From contig OW799233.1 of assembly GCA_941918925.1 (NCBI GenBank), positions 111,783,833 to 111,847,832 of the forward strand: 64,000 nucleotides of DNA, read 5' to 3'. Shown here piece by piece: positions 36,331 through 46,410 of the stretch (position 1 is the first letter of the stretch; each line of letters opens with the position of its first letter). The notes under the pieces are model-generated. The model was not told the DNA's origin and ran no database searches. It worked only from the letters and a program-made list of their open reading frames with translations. The position numbers and the translations under genes were made by a program. Origin of the DNA: Phyto melanocephala (taxonomy: Eukaryota; Arthropoda; Insecta; Diptera; Rhinophoridae).

Positions 36331-39099
36331 GTTTTTTTTTTTTTCTCAAAACTTTATAAATATTGTTGAAAATATTCAACATGCTTCAAATTTTCCACAT
36401 ATAAAACTGGAGATCAATTCTCGTTTTGTGAGATAAAACCTCTTGTGTAGCATATCATATGGTGTCATCATATCTTTAACATTAGCCCACACTTAGGGCT
36501 CACTGTCTTACGCATTACGGGTAATTTAAGTACGCCAGGAAGTAGTTTATTGCTTATTTCAAAATGAATTTTAGTTTTTTTTTTTTTCTCCATTAACCTA
36601 AAGCATCACAAAAAACAACTTTTTTATTTCGTGATTCAAAACTTAATATATTTTAATTATTCCCTTATTCCAAAATCGCTTTACCTTAATTATCCGTTAA
36701 AATAAAGCGTCAACAAAATCTATGCAAGTAAATAAGCTCCATATTAAAGGCGCGACAGGCCATCAGTCTAGCCAGTCAGCCAGCCAGATTAATTTCCTGA
36801 TCATTTTTCAATTGGAAAATCACAACAACAAAAATTAAAAAAAAAAACGATGTTACACGCAGGAGCAGGGCAAATTAGTAGAGACAAAAAATTTTTATTT
36901 TTTTTTAATTTCACTGTGTTAAGTTTATAGACATTTATTTCTACAGTATGAACAAGTTTCACAGTTTACAAATGCAGGAAGGGCATTTAAAGAACCAGTG
37001 GGTTGGAGAATGGGGAAACTAACTGAACAAGTGTCCTCTATGATGATGACAGCAGGATTTACAGCGAGTAACCTTTTTAAGCAACAGTAACCAAAGCAAC
37101 AACATCTGTATCACCAGTAAGTGATAAAGTTATTTCCTCCTATATTGCTGTTATAATGTTTTTATTATTGTTGTTGTTGCTACGGAAGCTGTATATATTA
37201 AAGCTTCAACAACAACTAAAATCTAAATGACAACAATTTTATGGCTTTAGATGTAGAGCTGGCGCAACAAAAACCAAATAAAACCAAAGAGAAAGGCATA
37301 ACAAGAATTGTAAAATTGTTAAACAACGTGTCCAGTGGCAATCATGATGCTGCTGCTGCTGCTGCTCCACTAAAATCAATGTGTGCCTGACTGATTGGAT
37401 AGATGGATGGAAAAGTGAAAAGTTTTTATATTCAAAAATTTTTTATAGTTGCATAAACATCAGTAGGTACTTGAATTGGTTAAAATAACCTGTATCCATG
37501 CATCATCTCTGTCATGTGGCTGTGACAGTTAGCTTGAGATGGTTGTGCCTACAAATATTTAACATTGCGATAGCAATACAATGTGAAGGCTGAGCAGGTG
37601 GTCTACGTTGAAAACAGCAGCAAATCTTTTAAATCTACACATATAAAATATTTATAAATTGTCGTATTAGTGCAACTATGGTTGTATGTGTAAGCTAAAT
37701 TGTGATTTTGTATTTGCAAGTGGAGATGAGTTTTTCTTACTCGCACATTTTACACTTATAGAAAATATCAATTTGACTTTAGACCAAAACTTTTAAAATT
37801 TCAAAAAAAAAAAAAATGTTTTTGTTTTAAGCAAAAAATTAATAAAAGCATAAATAAAAAAATAAAAAAAAATATAAATTAAAAAATTTTATCTGTTTTT
37901 TTAATTTTTAAAATTTTTTTAGTTTTCTTGTCTTTGAGTTAATAGTTTTATGATTCGAAAGATTTAAAAATTTTAAGATCTTTAAGCTTTAATTTAACAT
38001 ATTACGGATCTTACAAAATTTACTATGCAAACACTACATTATAAGGCAATACAAGTCAACTCTTTTCGGACAAGTATTTAAGCTGTGTGATATTCTTATT
38101 ATACTTTCTCTCTCATAGGAAGGAAGATCTCATACTAGATACAAACACTTGAAAGATTTTTTCAGACAAATGAAAGATTAGTTTGAGACTGTAGAAAATA
38201 AATAAAATACACACGATGAAGCCACTACGCTGTTACGGGATAAATTAGTAAAATCTCCAATGCAGGATAGAGAGATTTTAAATAACAACAGCAAATGCCG
38301 TATTAAAATGCAACCCATATATTGTACAGTTCTTAAGCCAGTAAAATCTGGATGTCTTTAAAAAGAGCGAAACTATGAATATTTTAAATAAATAAAAAAT
38401 TATATAAAAAAAAATAATTAACTTTAAAAAAAAGCCTTTCGTTTTTTTTGCGCCACCTTTACTTTGGGATATTTCTTGTGCAAGCGACATGGAAATAGCT
38501 TCCGTAATTAAAATTTATAATTCTTAGCATTTTATAAAAACAAGTAGCTAAAACCACTTTTTGTTCCATCCTTTGATTTGGACCCGTTCATCGACTCAAG
38601 ACTTTGCTGAAGAACTTCAATAAGTAAACGCTCCAAAAGTAGAGTGTCTCCACCTAAAAAGAAATATGCTTTGATACTAATGAGGAATTACTACATGCGA
38701 TAGCTGAGAAAGGAATCTTTCTTTAAAAGAACTATATTTCATATAAAATCAAACAACTGTGATGTTATGAGTGACAACAGAAAAAGTTATATTGTTAGTG
38801 AATCTCACTACTACTTGGAAACAAAATTTATCTAGTAGAAAGTCGAGAAGATGTCCACTCAAATGTGATGCTAGTGCTATGATAAGGTTTTATACTAGCA
38901 GGGCTTTTCTTCTGTATTTAACCGAGGTATGGTTTTTTAAACAGGGACTAACCATGGAAAAGAAAGAGTATAGAGTTTCGATCGCTAATGATTTTTAGAA
39001 CGGAAATTAACATATTAAGAAAGTTAAAATATTAAGTGGTAACAAGAGTACATTAATAATCTAATCTAATAAAGAATACAGAAGGACAAGGAGGATTTT
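36331..39099. other. AT-rich stretch without recognisable gene
   Basis: Contains (GCT)n at about 37349-37366 and several A/T homopolymers near 37800-37920. The frame at 38771-38998 is not recognised; it could be decayed non-LTR coding sequence upstream of the relic that follows. Confidence 0.4.
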
Positions 39100-40260
39100 G
39101 CAACAGCGTAAACGATGTTTCGATCTAAGGATACACACTGGATTTAAATGGTGATGGTGAAGCAGACGATCACTTACGCATTTGTTGCCTGGTGGCCGAA
39201 GACTTCCGAATGTTAGGTGTAAGTTTTCTGGGGTTTAGATGATTGTTTAGATAGTTACATGTGTTGCGATAAGTACCATCATACCAAGGTAGACAATGGT
39301 GTCAGTGGTAGGATTGCTGACATTGGACTAATTTTAAACGAAAGCGGCTGCAAAATAAGCAATTCGGATGCAAAGGGATAGCACATCGATTTGAGTCTGA
39401 AGACCATGGATCGGGTACAAGTGAATAAAAGGCCACATTGTGGAAAGATCCATTTACAATAAATGTATGGATAGTTAAATCAGCTACTTTAGCAGTGGGT
39501 TCTTTAAGGTCAAAAGGTCAAGTTCTAATGTAAACTTACTTGACATAAACTTATCCTTTAATTTAAGTCTGGAAAAGTACGTGTCCGTATATAAGGCAGA
39601 AATGCTTGGCTTACTGTATGCGTTGGATCATCTGTTGGAATATCGAATGTAGACAAAAACAATTCTAAGTGCACTTGATTACCAGACAATTATAAAACCG
39701 AATAGATCTCAACTCCTCTTTGGTACCTGAGTGTGTCAATAATTGTGCCTATACAAATGAGGTGAAGTTATTGTTTGGTTAGGGACACGTGGGCAAAGTT
39801 GGAGGGGATATGCAGCAACACTCTGTGGACCAAAATCTAGATTTGCTCAGGATGATTGGATAGTGCGGTCAGCAAATGTCTTTCAATTAGTAAAGGCTAT
39901 GAACTTGCGAAGGTGAATTGAGGAAACCACTTGCAAACAGGCAAACAAATAAGTAGGAAAGTTACTAACTGTACTCGGTTTTAATTAAAGTACAAGAAGC
40001 TGGATAATAGCGTTGAATTTAGGATGTGGAAACTTTAAATATCACCTAAAGAGAATGCAGATCATGGAAGATGATATTTGTTTGTGCCTGGGATAGTTAT
40101 GCTGAGTCAGCAGGGCATGTAGTAAACAAATGTCTAACACTGGCGAGTACACATTAAGTGTAGATGCTAAAGAACGCTTAATTCTGGAAATTATGCTGGC
40201 GATTCTAAGAACTGTGCAATGAGGACTATCGATAATCATTAGCCGGCAATGAGAAATCAT
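39100..40260 (+). pseudogene. Non-LTR retrotransposon relic (end of RT, RNase H, C-terminal zinc region)
   Basis: Three collinear fragments of an ORF2-type protein are visible on the plus strand. At 39168-39215, ITYAFVAWWPKTSEC resembles the segment after the RT fingers/palm in I/LOA/R1-group elements. At 39581-39652, VSVYKAEMLGLLYALDHLLE resembles the helix of an RNase H domain carrying the catalytic Glu. At 40027-40092, GNFKYHLKRMQIMEDDICLC resembles the region leading into the C-terminal Cys motif. Stops and frame changes are frequent, so the copy is dead and old. The ends of the element were not found. The clade assignment is inference. Confidence 0.65.
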
Positions 40261-41036
40261 TTTCTAGCCTAGAGCAAACATTGGTTCGTCATGAAGGAAG
40301 TGGAGTGAAGGAAATGATAGGGGACTCGAGAAAAATGGTCTACTTCAACACTCTGCTTTCATATGTACATATATATGATTCTACAACTGTTGCTTTTGGT
40401 GTTCATACATAACAAATCGCTAGTAAAATTTTTGCTTGATTTGATCTTCTCTCGTTTCTAAAAATTACAAAGTGCAAAGAGATAAAAATATTTATGAAAT
40501 ATTCCAAAAATAATTAAAAAACCAATTAAAAAATTTTCGCACATAATTCTTATAATGAATTAAGAATAATATTATTAATAATTCATTTTAACATATACTG
40601 TTAGCTTTACTCTATTTACCTGCACAAATATCTTGCCAAAAATTCAATAAATTTGCATAAAGTTTTTTCCATTGTATAGCCTGTCACAATTTGTAGAGAA
40701 AAAAAATAAATCATGCCACGTTTTAAACAACAAGAGAAAGAAAAAAAATCATAAAGAAATTATGTTTGAAACATGAAACGAAATCAGTTATAATGCCGCT
40801 GAATGTGACTTGATATGAGAATGATATTCACATATTGAATTGTTATAGTATATGTTGTTTTTTCCAGTGGCCTCCTGCTATTCCGCACATAGAACCCGGC
40901 AGTTATAATATTGTATAAATATTTTACACTTAACTTTAGTGTCAGATAAAAGTGTAATCACTTTAAATACATCAAACAATCGGTTGAGTTTTTTACCGGT
41001 CTGTTACTCGCTCCGCAAGAAGTGATATTTATATCG
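40261..41036. other. AT-rich spacer
   Basis: Nothing recognised before the copia target duplication. Confidence 0.45.
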
Positions 41037-41041
41037 TGCAT

Positions 41042-41193
41042 TGTTGAAGTTATGTTTTTAATAATTATTAGATAATTGTTATAAAAATACTTATGTTATA
41101 TATATGTAGATGAAAATAATCAAATAGGTTTTTGTTTTGTAATCTAATTTAATTTTAATTATCATTATTACAAATAAAACTTTTCTAACAATA
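41042..41193 (+). repeat. 5' LTR (152 bp)
   Basis: Starts TGTTGAAG and ends CTAACAATA. The exact target duplication requires the LTR to end in TA rather than CA. AATAAA lies near 41174-41179 as a possible polyadenylation signal. Confidence 0.88.
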
Positions 41194-41207
41194 GGTTATG
41201 TGCCCAG
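41194..41207 (+). other. Primer binding site, initiator tRNA-Met internal (half-tRNA) type
   Basis: GGTTATGTGCCCAG directly follows the LTR and matches, with one difference (T for G), the copia site complementary to the anticodon region of initiator tRNA-Met, where a cleaved tRNA half is the primer. Confidence 0.75.
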
Positions 41208-41272
41208 AAGTTAATATATAAAGAAATTATATTTAAGATTAGTTCAAGACTAAATAATTTTACCTTTACGAA

Positions 41273-41518
41273 ATGGAATTCTGCAAGACAATTAAACAAT
41301 TATCGAGTGAAGCAGATTGGCCTATATGGAAAAGAAAGGTTAGAGACCTCTTTGAATTTTATGAAGGAGCACTAGATGTAGTTGAGAATAAGCTTAGAAA
41401 GCCGGATCCTATTGGAACTGAAACAACAGAGTCTCAAAAAAAAAAGAATACAAGAAAAAATGTGAGTTTTATAATAAGGCCAATTGTTATGCAAAGAGCA
41501 TTATCACAAGCACAATAA
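41273..41518 (+). pseudogene. gag: N-terminal gag fragment, copia type, frameshifted
   Basis: ATG at 41273 starts an 81-codon frame with FCKTIKQLSSEADWPIWKRK, a typical copia gag start. After a C-A10-G run (41435-41446) the frame turns to unrelated residues and stops at 41516-41518. The continuing gag sequence is in the -1 frame, open from 41422 and joined without interruption to the long pol frame. So one base was lost (or gained) in the run, or translation slips there. The sequence A AAA AAG in the gag frame also fits a -1 slippery heptamer, but its place early in the capsid region makes plain mutation or a base-call error likelier. Confidence 0.75.
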
Positions 41519-44500
41519 GTGATGAAATATATCAAAAGGTGATGGATAAGGAATGCGCTTTTGAAATGTGGCAAGCGTTAAAGCAACAATATGAAGCAAC
41601 TTCAAAAGATCAACTATATAAGATGTGTACAGAACTTTTTTCATTTAAGTGGGATACAAATTATGATGTTTCAACTCATATTTCAAAATTAAAAAATTTG
41701 TTTTATGAAATAAACAATGGTTTGAAATTAAAAAATGAAAATCCTTTGCCAGATTTACTTTTAATTTGCAAAATTTTATACGTTTTACCGAGTTCATTTG
41801 AAATGTTTAAATCAAGTTGGATGATGATTACCCAAAATGGTGACAAGTCGCTAGATGAATTAATAATGCAGTTATGCCTATATGAAAGAAATTTAAAAAA
41901 AAATGAAACTGATAGTGATAATCAAGAAGCTCTGATGGCAAACCAGAAAAAGGAGGCTTATCGAAAAAAGATTTTCAAAACACATAATAAAAAGGATGAA
42001 ATATGCCATTACTGCAAAAAGAAAGGACATTGGTTGAAAGAATGTCGCAAATGGATATCAGATGGAAGACCGAGTAAGTTTCAAAAGGAAAAAGTTCAAC
42101 ATTATAATGTGGCACTTCAATCAGTATCAAATGAAGTTAATTCTGTGTTTAAAATGGATTGGTGGGTAGATAATGGTGCTACAAGACATGTTACGCATTC
42201 ATCTGAATTTTTTATAAAATATGAAAAGTTTAATGATCCACATATTATTCAAGCCGCAGGTAAGGAAATGCTTCAGGCCTTAGGAAAAGGTACCATAGAA
42301 TTTTTATCAAAAATAAGCAGAAATAAAGAAATTAAAATTAAATTAGAAGAAGTTTGGTATGTTCCGGGAATCTCAAGGAACCTTTTTTCGGTTTTGGCAG
42401 CCCATGACAAATGTTCGTCAAGTGAATTTAAGTCGTTTCGCGAAAAATGTTATTTTAAGGTAAATGGTGAAGTAGTTTTAACAGGAAATCGTGAAGTAGG
42501 CGGGTCGTTGTTTAAAACAAGTATTCTGCCAATATCAAAAACAAATAAAGTAAATATGGCAGCTAATAAAACTTCACTCTTGCGACTATATCACGAACGT
42601 TGGGGTCACCAAAATATGCAACATGTGATTAATAAACTCCAAAAAGATTTGGGTGTTAAAGTTAAATATAACAATGAAGTTTGTGAATCGTGTATATATG
42701 GAAAATCATGCAGGTTACCATTTGGAAGGCGTGAAACAGCAACAGCTCCCGGTGAACTTATATCTACCGATGTATGTGGTCCTTTTCCGTCTTCATTTAA
42801 GGGATTTAGATATTTAATTATATACAAAGATGATTTTACAAAATATAGATATGGCTATATTGTGAAAAATAAATCAGAAGTAAAAGATACCTTGTTAGAA
42901 ATGCTTGCTCATGCAAAAAGTCAAGGTCACACAGTTAAATCAGTTCTTAGTGACAATGGTGGAGAGTTTACAAGTAAAGATGTAAGAGCAATATTAAAAG
43001 CTAATGGCATTACTCATAAACTAACTGCTCCATATACCCCTCAACAAAATGGTAAAGCCGAAAGAGAAAATAGGACAATTGTAGAGATGGTACGAACATT
43101 TAAATATTCAAATAAAGAAATTAAATTTCCTGATGCTTTGTGGGCTGAATTTGTTAAGTCAGCTATTTATATTCTTAATCGAACAGGAAGAAGTTCTGTT
43201 AAAGATGCAAGTCCATTTGAACTTTGGTATGGAAAGAAGCCTAGAATAAGCCATCTTAGAATTATTGGCTCAAAGTGTTTTATTCATATACCAAATCAAA
43301 AACGTAAAAAATTAGATAAGAAAGCTATAAAAGGATTTCTTGTTGGATATGATGGAGATGAAAGATATCGAGTTTACGTTGAAGATAAAAACTGTGTTGA
43401 ACTGTCAAGAGATGTTAAATTTTTAGAAAACGTTACTGATTGCAGTAAATACGAAAATGAAGTTAAAAATAAGGTCAAGCCAAATACCATTAAAAATAAA
43501 AACATCACAACAGTTAAAATTAAGTCAAATTTTAAGTCTAAAATCTATGACAGTGATAGTAACTATGAAGATTTTGAAGGTTTTGAAGATGCGCTGCAAG
43601 ATTCCGAAGCGCAAGTTCAGCAGACAGAAGATGAAACAGAAAGTTCGGGTACAATTTTTGAAGATGCGGTGCAAGATGCCGAACCGCAAAGCGCTCAATA
43701 TTTACGAAAAGAGGATTTTGGCAAAGATGAACCAAATACAAAATGTTTGCGTAATCGTACTGTTATCATTGATAATATAAATCATATTATACTTACGTCC
43801 CAAGAATTTGTTAATCAAATTAAAACTCCTAACACATACAAAGAAGCTATGGAAAGTGAACAAAAAGTAAATTGGGAAAAAGCAATGATGTCCGAAATGA
43901 ATTCTTTAATAGAAAATCAGACTTGGGAACTTACAGAATTACCAAATGGTTACAAAGCTCTTCCTGGAAAATGGGTTTTCAAAATTAAAACAAATGCTGA
44001 TGGTACTATAGAAAAGTACAAAGCTAGACTGGTGATAAAAGGTTTTAACCAAAAAGAGGGTATTGACTATGATCAAACTTTTAGTCCAGTAGCAAAAATG
44101 TCAACTATTCGTTCAATTTTAAGTATTGCATCAACCGAGGGTTTACACTTGGCTCAATTTGATGTATCTACAGCATTCTTGTATGGTGAATTAGAGGAAA
44201 ATATATTTATGAAGCAACCAGAAGGATTTAATGATGGAACAAATCGAGTCTGTTATTTGAATAAAAGCTTATACGGGCTTAAACAGGCTCCCAGATGTTG
44301 GAATAAACGAATTGGAAGCTTTATTAAAAAATTAGGTTTTGAAATAAGTTCAGCTGACACCTGCTTGTACACTAGGGAGAAGAATGGAAATAAATTAATA
44401 CTTGCATTGTACATCGACGATGGCTTGATAGCAGCTTCTAATAAAAATGAATTAAATGATTTAATAAAGGAAATGCAAAGTGAATTCAAAATTGTAAGTA

Positions 44501-45339
44501 AAGATGCTTCATATTTCCTTGGATTAGAAATTGAAAAGAAAGAAGAATACATTAAAATATATCAAAAAGCATATGCTAAGAAAATATTAGCAAAGTTTAA
44601 TTTTTCGGAATGTCGTCCAGTTGCTACACCAATTGAAAAAGTTCCTAGTACAAATGACAAAGAGAAAGAAAATATTGAATTTCCATATAGACAGGCAGTT
44701 GGTGCGTTAATGTATTTAATGTTAGGAACAAGGCCAGACTTGGCATATAGTGTGGGTTATTTGTCAAGATCTTTGGAAAACCCAACTAAGGAAGATGTGC
44801 AACGTGTTAAGCGTGTATTTAGATATATAGCTGGAACATTAGATGTTGGCATTATTTATAATAAAAAAGGACCTAAGTCATTAGAATGCTTTAGTGATGC
44901 AGATTTTGGTGGATGTATTACTACTGGAAGATCAACATCTGGTGTTGTAATAACGTATGCAGGTGGAGCTTTAACATGGTTAAGTCAGAGGCAGGCAATG
45001 GTATCAACATCTACTACCGAGGCTGAAATTGTCGCTGCTAACGAAGCTGCAAAAGAGTTAGTCTGGTTGACAAGACTTTTTAAGGAAGTAACAAATTTTA
45101 ATCAAGTACCATGTATACAGATTGACAACACCGCAGCAATACGTTTGGCACAAAATCCTGAATTTCATAAAAGAACGAAGCATATTGCAATTAAACATTT
45201 CTTTATTCGAGAATTGGTTACAAATGGTAATTTATCAGTTAAACAAGTTTCAACAGAAGAACAAGCAGCTGATATGTTGACAAAACCATTGCCAAAAATG
45301 CGCTTAAAACTGCTATGTGATCGTTTAAATATTAAATAA
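41422..45339 (+). CDS. pol: Gag-Pol polyprotein of the copia-type element (main frame)
   Basis: The frame is open from 41422; the first ATG is at 41539 (residue 1 below), giving 1266 residues. In order: rest of gag with WQALKQQYEATSKDQLYKMC and the zinc knuckle CHYCKKKGHWLKEC (from about 156); protease with WWVDNGATRHV (Asp about 211, Asn in place of the usual Ser after Asp); integrase with HHCC (to about 385) and Asp 411, Asp 472, Glu 508 (D,D35E); reverse transcriptase with KARLVIKGFNQKEGIDYDQT and LYIDDGL (YIDD about 958, usual form YVDD); RNase H with SDADFGGC and TEAE. The order protease-integrase-RT-RNase H is diagnostic of Ty1/copia. The frame is intact to TAA at 45337. Regulation of the Gag to Pol ratio cannot be read here; in copia it is by splicing. 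Confidence 0.93.
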   Translation, partial: NNRVSKKKEYKKKCEFYNKANCYAKSIITSTISDEIYQKVMDKECAFEMWQALKQQYEATSKDQLYKMCTELFSFKWDTNYDVSTHISKLKNLFYEINNGLKLKNENPLPDLLLICKILYVLPSSFEMFKSSWMMITQNGDKSLDELIMQLCLYERNLKKNETDSDNQEALMANQKKEAYRKKIFKTHNKKDEICHYCKKKGHWLKECRKWISDGRPSKFQKEKVQHYNVALQSVSNEVNSVFKMDWWVDNGATRHVTHSSEFFIKYEKFNDPHIIQAAGKEMLQALGKGTIEFLSKISRNKEIKIKLEEVWYVPGISRNLFSVLAAHDKCSSSEFKSFREKCYFKVNGEVVLTGNREVGGSLFKTSILPISKTNKVNMAANKTSLLRLYHERWGHQNMQHVINKLQKDLGVKVKYNNEVCESCIYGKSCRLPFGRRETATAPGELISTDVCGPFPSSFKGFRYLIIYKDDFTKYRYGYIVKNKSEVKDTLLEMLAHAKSQGHTVKSVLSDNGGEFTSKDVRAILKANGITHKLTAPYTPQQNGKAERENRTIVEMVRTFKYSNKEIKFPDALWAEFVKSAIYILNRTGRSSVKDASPFELWYGKKPRISHLRIIGSKCFIHIPNQKRKKLDKKAIKGFLVGYDGDERYRVYVEDKNCVELSRDVKFLENVTDCSKYENEVKNKVKPNTIKNKNITTVKIKSNFKSKIYDSDSNYEDFEGFEDALQDSEAQVQQTEDETESSGTIFEDAVQDAEPQSAQYLRKEDFGKDEPNTKCLRNRTVIIDNINHIILTSQEFVNQIKTPNTYKEAMESEQKVNWEKAMMSEMNSLIENQTWELTELPNGYKALPGKWVFKIKTNADGTIEKYKARLVIKGFNQKEGIDYDQTFSPVAKMSTIRSILSIASTEGLHLAQFDVSTAFLYGELEENIFMKQPEGFNDGTNRVCYLNKSLYGLKQAPRCWNKRIGSFIKKLGFEISSADTCLYTREKNGNKLILALYIDDGLIAASNKNELNDLIKEMQSEFKIVSKDASYFLGLEIEKKEEYIKIYQKAYAKKILAKFNFSECRPVATPIEKVPSTNDKEKENIEFPYRQAVGALMYLMLGTRPDLAYSVGYLSRSLENPTKEDVQRVKRVFRYIAGTLDVGIIYNKKGPKSLECFSDADFGGCITTGRSTSGVVITYAGGALTWLSQRQAMVSTSTTEAEIVAANEAAKELVWLTRLFKEVTNFNQVPCIQIDNTAAIRLAQNPEFHKRTKHIAIKHFFIRELVTNGNLSVKQVSTEEQAADMLTKPLPKMRLKLLCDRLNIK

Positions 45340-45350
45340 TTATTTTAAAC

Positions 45351-45359
45351 AGGGGAAAG
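45351..45359 (+). other. Polypurine tract
   Basis: AGGGGAAAG directly before the 3' LTR, the expected plus-strand primer. Confidence 0.8.
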
Positions 45360-45511
45360 TGTTGAAGTTATGTTTTTAATAATTATTAGATAATTGTTAT
45401 AAAAATACTTATGTTATATATATGTAGATGAAAATAATCAAATAGGTTTTTGTTTTGTAATCTAATTTAATTTTAATTATCATTATTACAAATAAAACTT
45501 TTCTAACAATA
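45360..45511 (+). repeat. 3' LTR (152 bp)
   Basis: Identical to 41042-41193 by direct comparison; followed by the TGCAT duplication. Confidence 0.9.
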
Positions 45512-45516
45512 TGCAT

Positions 45517-46410
45517 CACTAAAAGCTCCAAAATGCCATAAAACTGTGGGTACTGTTCGCGTGAATTACTTATTTCCTAGGAGGCAAGAAGAAAAAATAT
45601 AGAAAGCCAGTGAATTTTGGAAACCTATTAATTTTACAATATAGACACATTTAAAAATGTCACACAATCACACACATGCTGACATTTGACTACCTTCATA
45701 CATACTTTCACATATTTTGCAATTGTTAAAGGAGGGTTTGTGTGTCAGATTATACAATTGATTGAGAAATTAATGGCATAAACAATGTTTGAAATGTTTC
45801 ACTTGACAGTTTTTTGACAGTTTTATTAGTGTTCTAAAGAAATATCAAATAATGAGTGTTGAAATGTGTTGCTTATTTGATTTTTTAAATAGTTTATTTA
45901 CGGCTGTAAGTGTTCTTCAATAAGAGCAGACAACAAATAGAATTTGTATAGAATTGTATTTACTTAAAAGTTTCAAATTTATTTCCTGTTAATGACAAGC
46001 AATCATTAAAGATTTTAGAATATATTTATTAAAATTTGATAAATTACTAAATAAATATTTTTTTAGAGAGAATATTTGATGAAATTTTTCTTAAAAAAGT
46101 TTATCACTAGAAAGTGATTAAACTTTTTTAAAAAACTATGATTTTTATAAAAATATAAATGTATTATACACTTATAATGTACATGAAGATTTTTCAAACA
46201 TTTTGCTTAGTAAACGATATATGTAGATAATAAACAAAAATTTTTGTTTGTCTTTCTGTCTTTCTGTCTGTCTTCCAAAACTCGATTGGCTTTAAAACTT
46301 CTGATTCAACTAGTAAATAGTAAATTTATTTTTTTCTATGTATAAATATTTAGTTTATCAAAAATTTTATAAAATAAGATAAAAGATATATGAAACAGAA
46401 AATGTGTTTT
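45517..46410. other. AT-rich spacer
   Basis: No recognisable gene or terminal repeat; a short (TGTCTTTC)-like run lies near 46250-46275. Confidence 0.4.

Larger units (their letters stand above)
41042..45511 (+). mobile_element. Ty1/copia-type LTR retrotransposon, 4470 bp
   Basis: Two identical 152-bp LTRs enclose a primer site, gag-pol and a polypurine tract. TGCAT at 41037-41041 and 45512-45516 is an exact 5-bp target duplication. The identical LTRs point to a recent insertion. Coding is intact except for one frame change at an A10 run in gag. Compared with the Ty3/gypsy element it is as AT-rich as its surroundings. Confidence 0.93.

Noticed and set aside
38771..38998. 75-codon frame before the non-LTR relic
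   Set aside because: No residue pattern could be tied to RT or any other family; it may be decayed element sequence but cannot be supported as a gene.
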